Of a stretch of DNA of 64,000 bases, positions 1 to 11,482 are shown piece by piece. The stretch comes from Mercenaria mercenaria. Its lineage: Eukaryota; Mollusca; Bivalvia; Venerida; Veneridae. The notes beneath the pieces were generated by a model. It did not search any database. It was not told where the DNA came from and saw only the letters and a list, made by a program, of their open reading frames with translations. The position numbers and the translations under genes were made by a program. Each line of letters opens with the position of its first letter. The first letter of the stretch is position 1. Location: positions 23,224,001 through 23,288,000 of the forward strand of contig NC_069365.1 in the NCBI RefSeq assembly GCF_021730395.1, given 5' to 3'.

Positions 1-425
1 AAGTGTTTGTATGACTTTGTTCATGCAGGATTTGTAAGCGTTTGTATGACTTAGTTCATGCAGGATTTGTAAGGGTTTGTATGACTTAGTTCATGCAGGA
101 TTTGTAAGTGTTTGTATGACTTAGTTCTTGCAGGATTTGTAAGCGTTTGTATGACTTAGTTCATGCAGGATTTGTAAGCGTTTGTATGACTTAGTTCTTG
201 CACGATTTGTAAGTGTTTGTATGACTTAGTTCATGCAGGATTTGTAAGCGTTTGTATGACTTAGTTCATGCAGGATTTGTAAGTGTTTGTATGACTTAGT
301 TCTTGCAGGATTTGTAAGCGTTTGTATGACTTAGTTCTTGCAGGATTTGTAAGTGTTTGTATGACTTAGTTCTTGCAGGATTTGTAAGTGTTTGTATGAC
401 TTAGTTCTTGCAGGATTTGTAAGCG
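1..425. repeat. 35-bp minisatellite
   Basis: About 12 head-to-tail copies of a 35-bp unit (core GTTTGTATGACTTAGTTC), differing by single substitutions such as aagcg/aagtg and tcatg/tcttg. Decayed copies continue to about 510. The array starts at the window edge, so its true length is unknown. It lies in the intron before the first visible exon of gene A. Confidence 0.93.
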
Positions 426-663
426 TAAATGAGATAGCTTAATCAGGATTGGGGAGAGTTTGTATGAAAAGCTTAGTCAGAATTGGTATAAGTGTGTATG
501 TCTTATTTCTATGCGTAAAGCTGACTAACAAAAAAACACCATGTAGCACGTCGGAAAAACTTCATAACTGTTCATAAAATAATTTCGTGGATGAGCAAAC
601 AGTAGAATTGTGGATGCCAGTTAACAACTATTACTGTACTACAAACATATTTGATACTTTCAG

Positions 664-710
664 AGTGAGGAAGAAGCCATGAAGAAAGTAATGCTGCTAT
701 CCATGCAGGA
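664..710 (+). CDS. Gene A exon: ubiquitin-interacting motif (UIM)
   Basis: A 47-nt exon between ..ttcag and gtatgt, phase 0 in and phase 2 out. It encodes SEEEAMKKVMLLSMQ, which fits the UIM pattern of an acidic patch, a helix and a conserved Ser (LLS). The usual small Ala four residues before the Ser is Val here. Gene B has an exon of exactly the same length and phase at 48124-48170. UIMs bind ubiquitin and occur in vertebrate PARP10. Binding by this variant is not certain. Confidence 0.75.
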
Positions 711-3700
711 GTATGTTTGCATTTTCATATTTATTATACCCCGATTTGTTTTCCTTGAATATCACCGGAATTGATTCAAATATTACATGTACTTTGAAAC
801 CTAAAACACGCTTTAAGATCATGACACCAGATCACAGACCAGGTTCCGTAACTCCTGACTTTCTTTTTGACACTTATTTACCTTTTTGCGCTTCAAAAAT
901 GTCCTGTTAAACTGTCCCGAAATGTTTAACGTAAATTTCTTAGTATAATACAGATTTAATTTGAAAACTTAAAACAAGCTTTGAGGACCATGGGACAAGA
1001 TTGTAGGTTTTGACAGTCTTCAAGTTCGTTCTGAAAGTGATTTGTATATTATCTCGTCAGTGACTCGGCATATAGAGTCTTTATTTATTAAAGTTTGTTG
1101 AACTAAAATCGAGTTATTTGTTTTATTTCAAAGCATTACTTCTCAATTCTTTTATTACAAAAACACTTCATTCACAGTGTTCATTCTGTTTTACACCGGT
1201 CATGCTGTAGTAATTACGTTTGTTTTTCTGTTTCCAACTGTTGTATTCTTTTAGGTTTCTAAGTAATAGATTTTATGTTGCTGCAACACAAGTATATAAA
1301 GTGATCTAATTTTTATTTATATTCAGTTCACTAACTGAAGAATGTAGTAGTAGACAATGTGAAGTTGTACAACCAGACAGTGACTCTGACAGTGAAAGTG
1401 AATCTCTCAGAGATCTGGCAGAATGTGAAAATGATCAACAAGAAATAGTAGAAGAAGACACTTTCACAGATTCTGCTAAGGCTTACGCAGCTGAAGATAT
1501 GCCAAAGAAAGAATATAGAGACTACAAACCGCATAGAGCGCAGCGTGGCGACAGGAGTCATTACTCTAGAAGCATGAATATCTCAGGAACCACTGTGACG
1601 CTTGTGAAAGGCCCCATTGCAAAGCAGAAGGTGAGACAAAAAACTTCTTTGCCATAATTAAAAAAGCAGTGTTCTTTCAGCATGTATGAACATGTTATTC
1701 GTACTGTCGTTATGATTATACCTGATTTATGTCATTGTCTTATATATAACACAGTCAAAATGGTTTTGAAACAATATTTTATTACCGTGTAACTGCTGTG
1801 CTCTTGAAAAATACTGGTTATGAAAGTGTCCGTTATTTTGCCAGTACAATCGACAAATAAGTATAGTTTAACATTAGTTTTATTTTATTTTTGCAATATT
1901 AAAGGCTGATGCGTTGGTTAATGTGATATCAACGTCACAGAGTCCTTTTGAAGGTGTGGTTGCAAAATCATTCTTGGACATGGGCGGTCAAGAATTGATG
2001 CAGGTTATGTATTTGATTTTTATTTACATGTATATTGAAAATCGTCACGAATTACGCACTAGAATTTGTCAAATATATGTAAATGCATCTTTTGTGGTCT
2101 TTATGTGTAAGTATTTAGAATGTACTGGTATAGACTACATTTAATCTTCCAAAACAGCCATAGGCACAGCTGTTCAAGGATAGAGGGTCGGGCTCTCGGA
2201 CTCCGGATTTGAATCATTGAAATTGTGGGAACGTACAAAACAGGTTTACACTAAACAGCCATATAAAATATGTCTTTTGTCTTCATTGTCCAAATTGTTA
2301 TAAATCATCGTTCTTCTTGACTATTAAATTATCGGTATAACATTTAGGCCATTCAGTATTAACTTACGTTCCATGTAGAGTGTCTTCACTTATCATCTGT
2401 AAAATATTGTAGTATTAATTTACTTACCATAGCGTATCTTTATCTTTTCTGAAACGGGATAAAGGACCACGAAAAGTACAAATCATACATTTATGTTCTT
2501 ACAGATGTACGACGAAGCAGACGATGACTCGCCAGGTCATGTTGTGGTCACAAAGTCCTCCGGTCAGCTTAAATGTTCTATAGTGCTGCACGTCAAGCTT
2601 AAGAAATCTGACCACTGGGAAAAGGTACTTGAATGCATTTTTAACGCAGTCTTAAAGCGTAGAGGAATATTTAAAAACAATGAATCAGTCAAAACTTCTG
2701 GGAGACGTTTTACATTTGATCCGGTCGTAACATATCCACTTTGTATATTTTTCTCCTCCTTGTATCTTTTACATACTCAGACGACGCGCATAGCACCACT
2801 TTCTGTTATGTTAGGTAGTGCCCGCTCAAAAACGTTAACCCTTTGCAGTATATTCAAAGACGTTGGCACAAGTATAAAACGCAGAATATATACTGAGTAC
2901 ATCTGGAAACGCAACACTTGGTCTACAGTCAATATTTTTTAACCCGATAATTGACAAGAAAACTGCAATTACTTGATTTTTTTGTAGTTTCCGTTTTGGA
3001 TGATTGTCAGGTTTTTAACGATTTTACAATACTACTATACAAAATTCAAATATACATGTACAAGGAAAGTATAAAAATCGATGGTAAAAACGTTGCGTGT
3101 CTAGATGAATTGAGCACATCTGTTTTGGCTCAATATTTTTTGTGACAACTCTACCTTTTTAAATCTTTGAACATGTATAGGTGTGCCACTCATCGAGAGG
3201 ATGTGCTGAAGTAACTTACACGATAAATCTTATGTAAAATCTTAGTCTACATTTCATGTCCATTTAACATAGTTTTACTTTTCGCTAAGATGTGTAAATG
3301 ATCAGCATTAGGAGACATTCTACAGAACAAAATCTCCAGGTCGACGTCTTTCAGTTAAATCTTACGTCAAAAAACAGTTCTTGACAATTCATACAGATGA
3401 TTTCTTTTGCCTGGTATTGAAGCTACGACGCGTAGGTTTGGGACATTTGACATATTCTCTTTGCGTGTAAAAGAAACCATTTAGGTTCACATAGTGTTAA
3501 TGAATTGCAGTGTTGAAATAGATATGTATGTCGATATTATCACCAGGTATCTACGAGTAACATGATTTGTATATTAAACCATAATAATTTGATTGTTGAT
3601 TAGTTTTGTGACTCTTTATTAAGCGTTTATAATGTCTTGTGCGTGCAAGCGTAAATGTGTTGAAACCATTACAGTGGATGAATATTACAGCGTGTGAATT

Positions 3701-6700
3701 ACACAGAAATGTTTTGCACCGCTTTCTCTCACTTATACCTTTCTTCCCTGTGTATAGATAGTGAGAAGTGCCGTGGCGGACGTTCTTGGTAGATGCAAGA
3801 AACATGGTGCTCGAATCGTTGCTTTCCCACCACTGGGAGTTGGCAGGATGTTCAGGTATCCACCCGACCAAGTTGCCAGGACAATGCTGTCAGAACTAAG
3901 TCGTCAACTTTCATCTGGAAGGAATAATCTGGAGGTAAACTAGATAGTTTTCAGTTTCAAAACAGACAGCCTCACTGACAGAAAAAATGTCACTAAAGTA
4001 TAAATAAAAAGGTCAATGTTATGCCTATTTTATTACGAAAATAAGATAGGCTAGTACTGCTCTTTATAAAAAGAATATAAATATGAAATTGCAAAATGAG
4101 TAACAACTGATAATAGATTTATAAGGATTGGGATTTGATTGTATCAAAAAGTCTTAGAGCGAAAATGTTTCTCTAGATAACGAGAGCTGCCAGCAAAGAT
4201 GACCAGATATGTATGATGATAAAAAGAATTATTTAACATACCGTACATTATTGTAATATTTGTGTTCTATTGTTTTCGTTTTCAGAAAATTTCGTTGGTT
4301 ATATATGGTGGTGAGCCGTATGAAATATTTGACAAAGAGTTTCAAGCTTTTAATCAGGAATCTGGTAATACTAGACAGAACCCGCACCACCAAAAGTCAG
4401 TTAGTAGTCTGCCGCCATCTGGTGCCAGCCATCAGCCTCCGTCTGGTTCCAACAAATATGAACGACAAAATACAGGTGGTCAACAGTATTCCGGAAGAAG
4501 GCCTCCCAGGGGCAGATCGACTTATGTTGCATCTCATCATCGTGGAGCTCGCTCTTCCTCTAGCTCTTCTGGTAATTCACGTGGCTCTTCGGACCGAAAT
4601 ACGGGTGGCAGAAATAAACAAGGTAATGCTTTAACATTGTTGAAGGAAATAAAATAAACTTTTACTGGTTCTGAGATTCTATTCTGTTAGTTAGATCAAG
4701 AATGTCTAGGAGAAATTGCTGAAAGTAATATCCTGTTTTCTAATGACCAGCTTTGTACTAAAAATTTACTTTTCATATCTCTTTTACAATGCTGTCACTA
4801 AATTTTATCAAAACTTACTTTATTTTTGTGTTCTGTTCTGCCATCAGATGACGATCGTTCAAGTGGGAAGATAAAAAGCAGCCAAAGTCTTTTCCAAGAG
4901 AAAGTTCCTAATTTCAGTGTGAAAATTATAGCTGAAAATAAGGAAGAATGTACAAAGGCAATGACTGCGTTTTGCAAAAAGGTCAAGGACAAATTTCTTT
5001 ACGAGGAAATTATTGAGAAGAAGCAGAAAATTTCAGCATCCTCGAAACGGAAAATAGTAAATATAATTTCTGCGAGTGACATCAAATCTATCAAAGGTGA
5101 GTAATGTTTCTTTTGATAAAGATGAAGTGCATACTGTTTTTTTATACCTGTTCATAGAAGACAGGAAAGGTTATGCTGTTTTGAATGTCAGTTGGTACAA
5201 GTACAATGCCCCAATGGTCTCGAAACTGATTCTGACTATAAAACGCTCGCTACTAGAAAGGATAATTAAATATGGCTGGTAAGTGATACTAAATAAAGTT
5301 TCAGGTTGGGGGCCGGAGAAAGTGTCAGTAATTGCTAAGGATTGTGTCAAAGTGACGCTGAGAATGAAATTGAGAACTAGAGAACGCGTCGGTCTATATA
5401 TAAAGGTCAAAACTGGCATTATAAAAATGGAAAATTACTAGAAAACGTTTTAGTGTACGCAGACTGCAAAATAATATTACCTGTTGTCACAAGATGTCCT
5501 CTGTTGTTTAAGGTTTAAGTTCCAAGGACACGGCGACTTTAGCAAAAAAAAGTCAATTACTTGTGACAGTCCGTCATGGGGATACATTCGTTTTCAAACT
5601 TACGTTGCAAATTATAACGATAGTTTCTGGTGTAGCACATATTATACAGATATACATTTAATTATGTTGTATGTTTTCTTTTATATACTAGTAATCTTAA
5701 TTAAATTCGTTTAACAGTATTTTCATATAGCATTACGCAAAATATTATTGTCCAATGAAAAGATTAAATTAGAAATTTAAACGAAGCAGAGATTTCGATT
5801 TAAAGTGGGTATTATATGATATATTTCCAGAAAAAGATAAATATAGACTAAGGGGACTGAAGGGAAATGTCAGTAAAGCTCATTCAGAGATCTTGAAGGT
5901 TCTTTTGGACGAAAAAAGTACAGAGCCAATACGGAAACGGAAAGCAAAGCCGAATAGAGAAACGCGTGAGTTTGTTGAAGCAATGGTCAGTGATGAACCT
6001 GAAGCGCCATGTTACTGGAAGAACTACAAAGAAGGGGAGACTTTGGTTCAGTCATTTAAACGTTTCGTTATTGGTAAGAAGTTTGAAAAGGTTGAATTAA
6101 ATAAAGACAGCCAGCAATTCAAATCCATTCTTAAGATGGTCAATGCTACATTTGATGCCCGCGTAGTAGGACAAGGTAAAGACGCAGTTGGCCTAGACGC
6201 ATTAGGGTACACAAAACTCATTGTACTGAAGGTAGAAAGAATAGAAAACTTCGGCTTGTTTGAAAAGTTTGCGAAGAAAAGACAAACATTATATCGACGG
6301 TTGTACGCATCACCATCACATGAAGTCAGATTTCCAAAGATAGAAAAACTACAGAAATGCACTGGCGCTATTGCTACTACCCAATACGTTCATCCACATT
6401 TGAATAAAGACATACATCCTGAAATAAATGAGTATTTGCTTTTCCATTCTACTAAGCCAGAACGTGTTAGTGTTATTTGCAACGATGGATTTGATCCAAG
6501 ACTTGGAAGTGGAACTGCTATGTTCGGGCCAGGTATATATGGAGCGGAAAAGTCAACAAAGGCAGATCAATATGCAGGTAGGTGATATCTATATATTATA
6601 TATTTTGACAGGTTTTGATGTTTTATTTTCTGAATTAGTTTTCCATTACGAGTGAATCTGTTAGATTAGTACCATAAAATTTGCGATAACGGATTACGGT

Positions 6701-8803
6701 CGCGGTGAATTATATATTTATTGGTTTTTAATTGTATCATTGTCCCGATTTGATTAAGGTTTTATATGTAAGCTAGTATCTCTGTAACCACTGGGAATGC
6801 ACACTCATTCACTGTGAAGAACTGACTTACACTGCACAGTTTCTATACCTGTATTGCTTTTTCATAACATTATGCGCCTTTTTCGACATTGCATTATTTA
6901 GGTTAAGGTTTTGTATGTAAGCTGATATCTTAGTACCCACTAATGTGAATGATTGAAACTTCCTACACTTGTCAACTGTGATTTTATATGTATTGCACAA
7001 TTTCCAAAAACCTGTTTTACCTTTCTACGAAGTTATGGCCCCTTTACCACTTTCGTATTCATTAGAATAGCTTTAGTGACAGTTTAGGCTGTTGAATAGT
7101 CGAGTGTTGTTGTCCTCCGACAGCTCTTTTTGTCTTCCACTGAAAGAAAAACAACAATGGAGTATTTGACTATGGAGTATTTGATTACATGATATAATGA
7201 ATAAATGTTCAGCAAGCATGTGTTTAAGTAAAGGCTGGTCATTGATACAAACTATGGACCAGTGTTTTTTAATTCCCCGCCACAAGTTGTGGGGGTCATA
7301 GGAATGGTCTCCGTCCGTCCTTCCGTCCTTCCGTCCATCCTTCCGTCCGTCTGTCCGTAACATTTTCGGGTCCGCTCCATATCTCCTAAACCCCTTGAAG
7401 GATTTTCATGAAGCTTGGGTCAAATGATCACCTCATCAAGATGATGTGCAGATCTCATGAGTCGGCTCAAGGTCAAGATCACAACTCAAGGTCAAAGGTT
7501 TGAGTCTTCCATTTTGTGTCCGCTCTATATCTCCTAAACCCCTTGAAGGTAATTTATAAAACTTTGGTCAAATGATCACCTCATCAAGACGATGTGCAGA
7601 ACCCATGAGTCAAAGGTTTGAGCCTTCCATTTTGTGTCCGCTCTGTATCTCCTAAACCCCTTGAAGGAATTTTATAAAGCTTAGGTCAAATGATCACCTC
7701 TTCAAAATGATGTGCATAACTTTTGAGTCAGTCATGCCGGCTCAAGGTAAAGGTCACAACTTAGGGTCAAAGGTTTGTGCCTTCCATTTTGTGTCCACTC
7801 TGTATCTCCTAAACCCCTTGAAGAATTTTTATCAAACTTGGGTCAAATGATCATCTCATCAAGAATTCATTAGTCAGCCATGTCAGCTCAAGGTCAGGGT
7901 CACAACTCAAGGTCAAAGGTTTGAGCACTGTATCTCCCAAACCCCTTGAAGGATTTTCAGGAAACTTGGGTCAAATGATCACCTCATCAAGACGTTGTGC
8001 AGAATTCATGAGTCAGCCATGTCAGTTCAAGGTCAGGTCACAGCTAAAGGTCAAAGGTTTACCCTTTCACTATCCATAACAGTGGCGGGGGATTTAGCTG
8101 TCTTTCAGAAGGCGTTGTTTTATAAGGAGTCATATTTTATTAATATAGCAATACTTTAATATATAGCAATATACTGCATATGAAAGACTAATTTTAGCAA
8201 AAGTAAATTATCATAACATCTATATGAAGCTTTCTTGAAATCGTATTTGGTAGTACTGGATACGTATGTACAATTTAGTCTCAATTTTCTACCAGTCAAA
8301 TTCAAAGGAGTTTACATGAGTTACAAATTCATGAAATGGAAATATCATACTATTAAAAAATACTTAAAATTACGTAATTATGAACGCTTAGTTATAATAC
8401 AAGAATAATGTTTGTATTCATCAATTTAAACTATAAATGCTTTACTGTTCCTGATGTTATTATGATATAGATGTATTAACAATATTACACACAACCTGTT
8501 GTTACAGATGAGAAAGATAAAAGGTCTGCAGGACCTGACAATCCGAAGAAAATGTTTCTGATACGGATGGTGCTTGGCAACGCATTCCTTTGCAGTGAAC
8601 CGAACCCTTACAAGTACCGGAGGCCGCCTTGTACACGCTGTTTCAGAGACGATTGTTCAAAACCCAACCATGAGAAAGGAAAATTTGGTCATTTTTTCGA
8701 TTCGGTTGTTGGAGACAATTCAAAATTATTTCGTGAATTTGTAGTATATGACAACAGTCTATGCTATCCGGAATATTTGATAACATACGAAAGACGAGTG
8801 TAA
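664..8803 (+). CDS. PARP gene A: UIM, macrodomain, KH-like and PARP catalytic domain (3' part of gene)
   Basis: Mono- or poly-ADP-ribosyltransferase that uses NAD+, related to the PARP10/PARP14 group. Nine coding exons are seen: 664-710, 1327-1630, 1905-2003, 2505-2624, 3758-3934, 4286-4622, 4848-5096, 5831-6577 and 8508-8803. Each internal one has an AG acceptor and GT donor. Phases are compatible throughout and give 791 residues ending at the stop at 8801-8803. Domain order is UIM, acidic Asp/Ser/Glu linker, macrodomain over five exons, Arg/Gly/Ser-rich linker, KH-like segment, PARP catalytic domain. The first visible exon begins in phase 0 after an acceptor, so the N-terminus and promoter lie left of the window. 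Every exon has a counterpart of the same order and phase in gene B (36252-58379), showing tandem duplication. Exon ends were read by eye and have no transcript support. Confidence 0.88.
1327..1630 (+). CDS. Gene A exon: acidic linker and first macrodomain strand
   Basis: A 304-nt exon, phase 2 in and phase 0 out. It encodes a Ser/Asp/Glu-rich stretch (PDSDSDSESES), a polar charged region, then the first macrodomain strand VTLVKGPIAKQK. It ends at a clean AAG|GTGAG donor. An open frame on the opposite strand over the same bases is a shadow of this exon. Confidence 0.85.
1905..4622 (+). CDS. Gene A exons: macrodomain core and RG/S-rich linker
   Basis: Exons 1905-2003, 2505-2624, 3758-3934 and 4286-4622 encode a macrodomain, the fold that binds ADP-ribose. 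Landmarks in order are ADALVNVIS (first Asn of the VNAAN loop kept, the second replaced by Ser), GHVVVTKSSGQL with the following strand IVLHVKL, IVAFPPLGVGRMFRYP (phosphate-binding-loop region with G-V-G kept) and ISLVIYGGEPYEIF as the last strand. The last exon then runs into about 85 residues of low-complexity sequence rich in Ser, Gly, Arg, Gln and Pro. Phases are 0-0-0-0, then 1 at the end. The diverged first loop suggests an ADP-ribose reader more than a hydrolase, which is inference. Confidence 0.85.
4848..5096 (+). CDS. Gene A exon: KH-like segment
   Basis: A 249-nt exon, phase 1 to phase 1. It encodes a strand (FSVKIIAENK), then a long charged helix region (TKAMTAFCKKVKDKF) and IISASDIKSIK. 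Gene B has the same pattern at 55604-55810. Together with the start of the next exon (DKYRLRGLKGNVSKAHSEI) it resembles the KH-like folds described in PARP14-type proteins. The domain name is a fold-level guess from the beta-alpha pattern. Confidence 0.75.
5831..6577 (+). CDS. Gene A exon: PARP catalytic domain, main part
   Basis: A 747-nt exon after atttccag, ending at GCAG|GTAGGT. It starts with the end of the KH-like segment, then a basic linker. The PARP catalytic domain follows: YWKNYKEGETL, then FEKVELNKDSQQFKSI and LIVLKVERIENFGLFEKF (equivalent to the IxRIQN region of PARP14-like enzymes). Next come LLFHSTKPERV, with the NAD-binding His at 6445-6447, and MFGPGIYGAEKSTKADQY, with the catalytic-pocket Tyr. 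The usual HG dipeptide after LLF is HS here, whereas gene B has HGT. The reading frame is intact. Confidence 0.93.
6755..7070 (+). repeat. Degenerate tandem repeat, about 165 bp, two copies
   Basis: Two related blocks containing tatgtaagct..tatct, a conserved ttgaaactt-like segment and a ttatg.cccttt segment, in the last intron of gene A. Three more copies of the same family lie at 32870-33360, showing it is dispersed. Confidence 0.7.
7290..8075 (+). repeat. Degenerate tandem repeat, about 135 bp, five or six copies
   Basis: Recurring phrases are TATCTCCTAAACCCCTTGAA, GGGTCAAATGATCACCTCAT and CTCAAGGTCAAAGGTTT, with variable deletions between copies. The block starts with a short tccgtccttccgtcc simple repeat near 7310-7360. 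It is intronic and noncoding. Confidence 0.88.
8508..8803 (+). CDS. Gene A last exon: PARP catalytic C-terminus with Cys/His cluster
   Basis: The exon follows gttacag in phase 1 and ends at TAA (8801-8803). It contains MFLIRMVLGN, then RRPPCTRCFRDDC and NH (C-X2-C-X4-C-X4-H, 8630-8671), then FREFVVYDNSLCYPEYLITY. Aligned with the PARP1 end (NEYIVYD) and the tankyrase end (YPEYLITY), the Glu of FREF occupies the catalytic Glu position, so the triad is H-Y-E. The preceding 1.9-kb intron is filled with degenerate repeats. Confidence 0.92.
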
Positions 8804-9006
8804 ACGATTACATGTAGTACATCAAAAAGCCCCATTACCAGGGAACAAAGAAACTAATAATTTTGAAAAATTACCTATATTTTAACCATATGTCAGTAGA
8901 TTCTGACTAATGAAAATACGTAACAATTGTTGATAAGGCCGTGACTTTAATATTATGAGATTATTACAGAAAATTAAAATACTGTGGCATATTGTACGAA
9001 ATACAA

Positions 9007-9062
<56 letters not shown>

Positions 9063-9460
9063 AGGGGGAAATGACAGTTTCTAGCTAAAATGCATAGGAA
9101 CAAAATAGGCAACGCTTAGATATAATGCTGCTAAAGTTATCATGATAAGCACACATGCACTATACTGCATAGAGAATGCAAAATGCTAGGCAAGTCCAGC
9201 TACAGACAATACGAGGCTAAATGATTAACGAATTTTCAGCAAAATGATGATGATATTATCTCTGATGACTTAAATCATGCTAATGATCATGTACCGAAAT
9301 GCACAAATTGTGTTGAGCAAATACATTATAGAATAAAAGTCCAGTGAATATTATACTACTTATCTACTTACATGAAAAACCGCATGCAAGCTGGTACATT
9401 CGTTTCGTTAATGTAATTAGATATTTTTCGCCTTATGTAATTTCAAAGGTGACAATAAAA
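8804..9460 (+). other. Gene A 3' flank with possible polyadenylation signals
   Basis: AT-rich DNA after the stop. Two AATAAA hexamers are present at about 9332-9337 and 9454-9459, and either could end the gene A transcript. A (TA)n microsatellite lies between at 9010-9060. No coding signal is seen. Confidence 0.4.
9010..9060. repeat. (TA)n microsatellite
   Basis: About 50 bp of TA dinucleotides preceded by gtgtgtg. Frames crossing it are spurious. Confidence 0.95.
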
Positions 9461-9960
9461 ACTATGATAAGCTATATTTGACCAGTGTTATTTCTATTGT
9501 CTTACTTACATGAACCGAAAGCAAATGTTTCCAATACTCTGCAGTGGCTACTTTTCCCCAAACTGATAGGTCAGGAAGTAATCTTGGTAAATCAAGTAGT
9601 TAACAATCCAGCCATTATGTTTCAACAAATCAACTAATAAATTTGCTTAGTAGCTTTTGCTGACCCTTTTAAGAAAGCCCCTTCTTTATTGCACCAGTCT
9701 AAGGTGAAACAACTCAACCCAGGTCATGCCGCAGTGTACTTTTTGATTCGGCTGTTTCCCATGCCACCTCGCCACTTCCAGTGTACTGTTTGAATCGACA
9801 GTGCTACGCCCTTAGCTCCAGTATATAAACATCAACAGCGCAACGTCTACGCCGAGAGGATGTAGAAGCTGCAAACACAAAGATCTAAACAAATCAAATG
9901 TTTAAAGAGCAGAAATACTGCATAATTATTCAGTTATTGGTGACTTCATTCTGACGATAA
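9461..9960. other. Intergenic, no recognisable feature
   Basis: No open frame of note, repeat or RNA gene was recognised between gene A's 3' flank and the SINE at 9962. Confidence 0.5.
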
Positions 9961-9961
9961 A

Positions 9962-10245
9962 ACCTCCGTGGCCTAGTGGTTAAGGTCACTGACTTAGAAT
10001 CGCCCGCTAATCACCGATGTGGGCTCAAACCCCCACTCGGAGCGCTGAATTCCCAGTGTGAGGAAGCCATCAAGCCGGCCCTCGGAATGTCGGTGGTTCC
10101 ACCCAGGCACCCGCTCGTGATGAAACAAAGGACGGAAGGGTAGCCGGAGCCTTCCTGTACCATCAAAACCGGAAAGTCGCCACATGACCCACAATTCCAT
10201 AGATGCGACGTTAACTTCAACAAAACAAAACTTGCAATAAAAGAT
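9962..10245 (+). mobile_element. tRNA-derived SINE with conserved central domain
   Basis: The first 75 bases are tRNA-like, with an A box (TGGCCTAGTGG) and B box (GGGCTCAAACCCC). They are followed by a body with GTCGGTGGTTCCACCCAGGC, CCCGCTCGTGATGAAA and TGCGACGTTAACTTCAACAAA. The same body recurs at 17530-17705, and its tail recurs near 50800. The polymerase III promoter boxes are internal, and an ending in CAACAAAAC repeats is usual for this kind of element. Confidence 0.8.
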
Positions 10246-10484
10246 AATAGGTAAGGCTAGATTTCTCGGATGCACAGAGCACTAAAAATACAGCCCCAGA
10301 GCCACGCATTTTGCGTAGTAGACCCACAACAAAAAGAAGCTGTAATGGAAATATATTTCAGACGGGTTGTTTCAAACATCTAACAAGTACATATTAATTT
10401 ATGCTAAATATAGATGGAGGGGAAGGAAATGGTAAGGGGCAAAATTGGGCCGAGGGGAAGGGGGAAGGAACACCAAGGGAAAAG

Positions 10485-11040
10485 TTGATCAAGGACGAAT
10501 ATACAAAGGGAATGCCACGTTCCTTAATAACAGTCACACACAACGCAAACCACAATAGCGCAGACACTCATGTACCAAAGATAAACACACAACCACGACT
10601 AACTGAATAACAAAGAAAACGATTGTTGTAAGCGTTGTTTCCTCCTCCTCACTACCCCTTTTGCCTCCTCCTTTCCCTTGCATTTTTTGCATCCCCTTCC
10701 ACTTTACTTAACATACTCAACATAAAATACGGGACGGAGGGAAAACTAAGTTGGAAATAGGGGCACCGCCTCGGAACGGTAAGTAACCTATATAAAGGTA
10801 ACTAAGGGTTTAAATGCGTTTAGGGCATGCCATTCTCGCTTTTACCCTAATTTCAACAAGTTAGACAACATAATTTAAATAAAATCTCCGCTGAGAAAGG
10901 CTCTAATATTAGAGCAAAAATAACAGATAAATAAAGAAAAACATAAAATTAACATAAATCTAAGGTATAATTACACCAAAGTAATCAACAACTTGTCTGA
11001 AGTCAGAGCAACAAGAGCCTAACTTTTAAGGGCACGACTA
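10485..11040. repeat. Dispersed repeat family R1, copy 1
   Basis: Shares several blocks with 18510-19056: GGGAATGCCACGTTCC (GGGAATACCACGTACC in copy 2), GGGGCACCGCCTCGGAACGG (CACCTCCTTGGAACGG in copy 2) and an end with GAGCAACAAGAG followed by AAGGGCACGAC. The family is not identified. No coding capacity is seen. The ends are approximate. Confidence 0.65.
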
Positions 11041-11470
11041 AAAAAACTGTAAGACAAAAATGAAACACATAGCCATAGGTTTAGCACTGTAGAAGAAAAT
11101 TATTCACTAGATGTGGACAGCAGGATAAGTTTACGAATAAATTCTCAGGAACCCATGGAACTGTAATACCCGAAAGAAGAAGCCATGGAAAATATATGTA
11201 GGCATTTACCTAGAGCATTTTATTTTCAAGGGAAATAATTGTGGTCTGACAGTATTATTTTGAAAATCACAGTTGAGATTTTTTTATGTGTGCACCGGTA
11301 CAGTTTTGCGGGGAAGCGAAAGGGGAAACACTACTTTCTATAGTTTTGTCGGCCATAGTCCAGGCTTTGCACCACTAATATACTGACTCTAATATACTGA
11401 CTAGAGGTTAGGGTTAGGTCGACTATGGCCACAGTGGTTCGTTTGCCCTATGGAAAATAGCCTTACCCGA
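11041..11470. other. Intergenic, mostly unremarkable
   Basis: Contains a short inverted pair GGCCATAGTC / GACTATGGCC at about 11351-11430 around two copies of ATATACTGACT and a TTAGGGTTAGG stretch. No gene recognised. Confidence 0.4.
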
Positions 11471-11482
11471 GCGAAAGTTGCC

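Noticed and set aside
2493-2942. Single-exon 149-codon gene
   Set aside because: Only 2505-2624 is coding (macrodomain exon). The rest is read-through past a clear donor into the intron.
5171-5714. Possible extra exon of gene A between 5097 and 5830
   Set aside because: A TTTCAG occurs near 5300, but gene B has no counterpart and the 5096-to-5831 junction keeps phase. The frames there show no domain.
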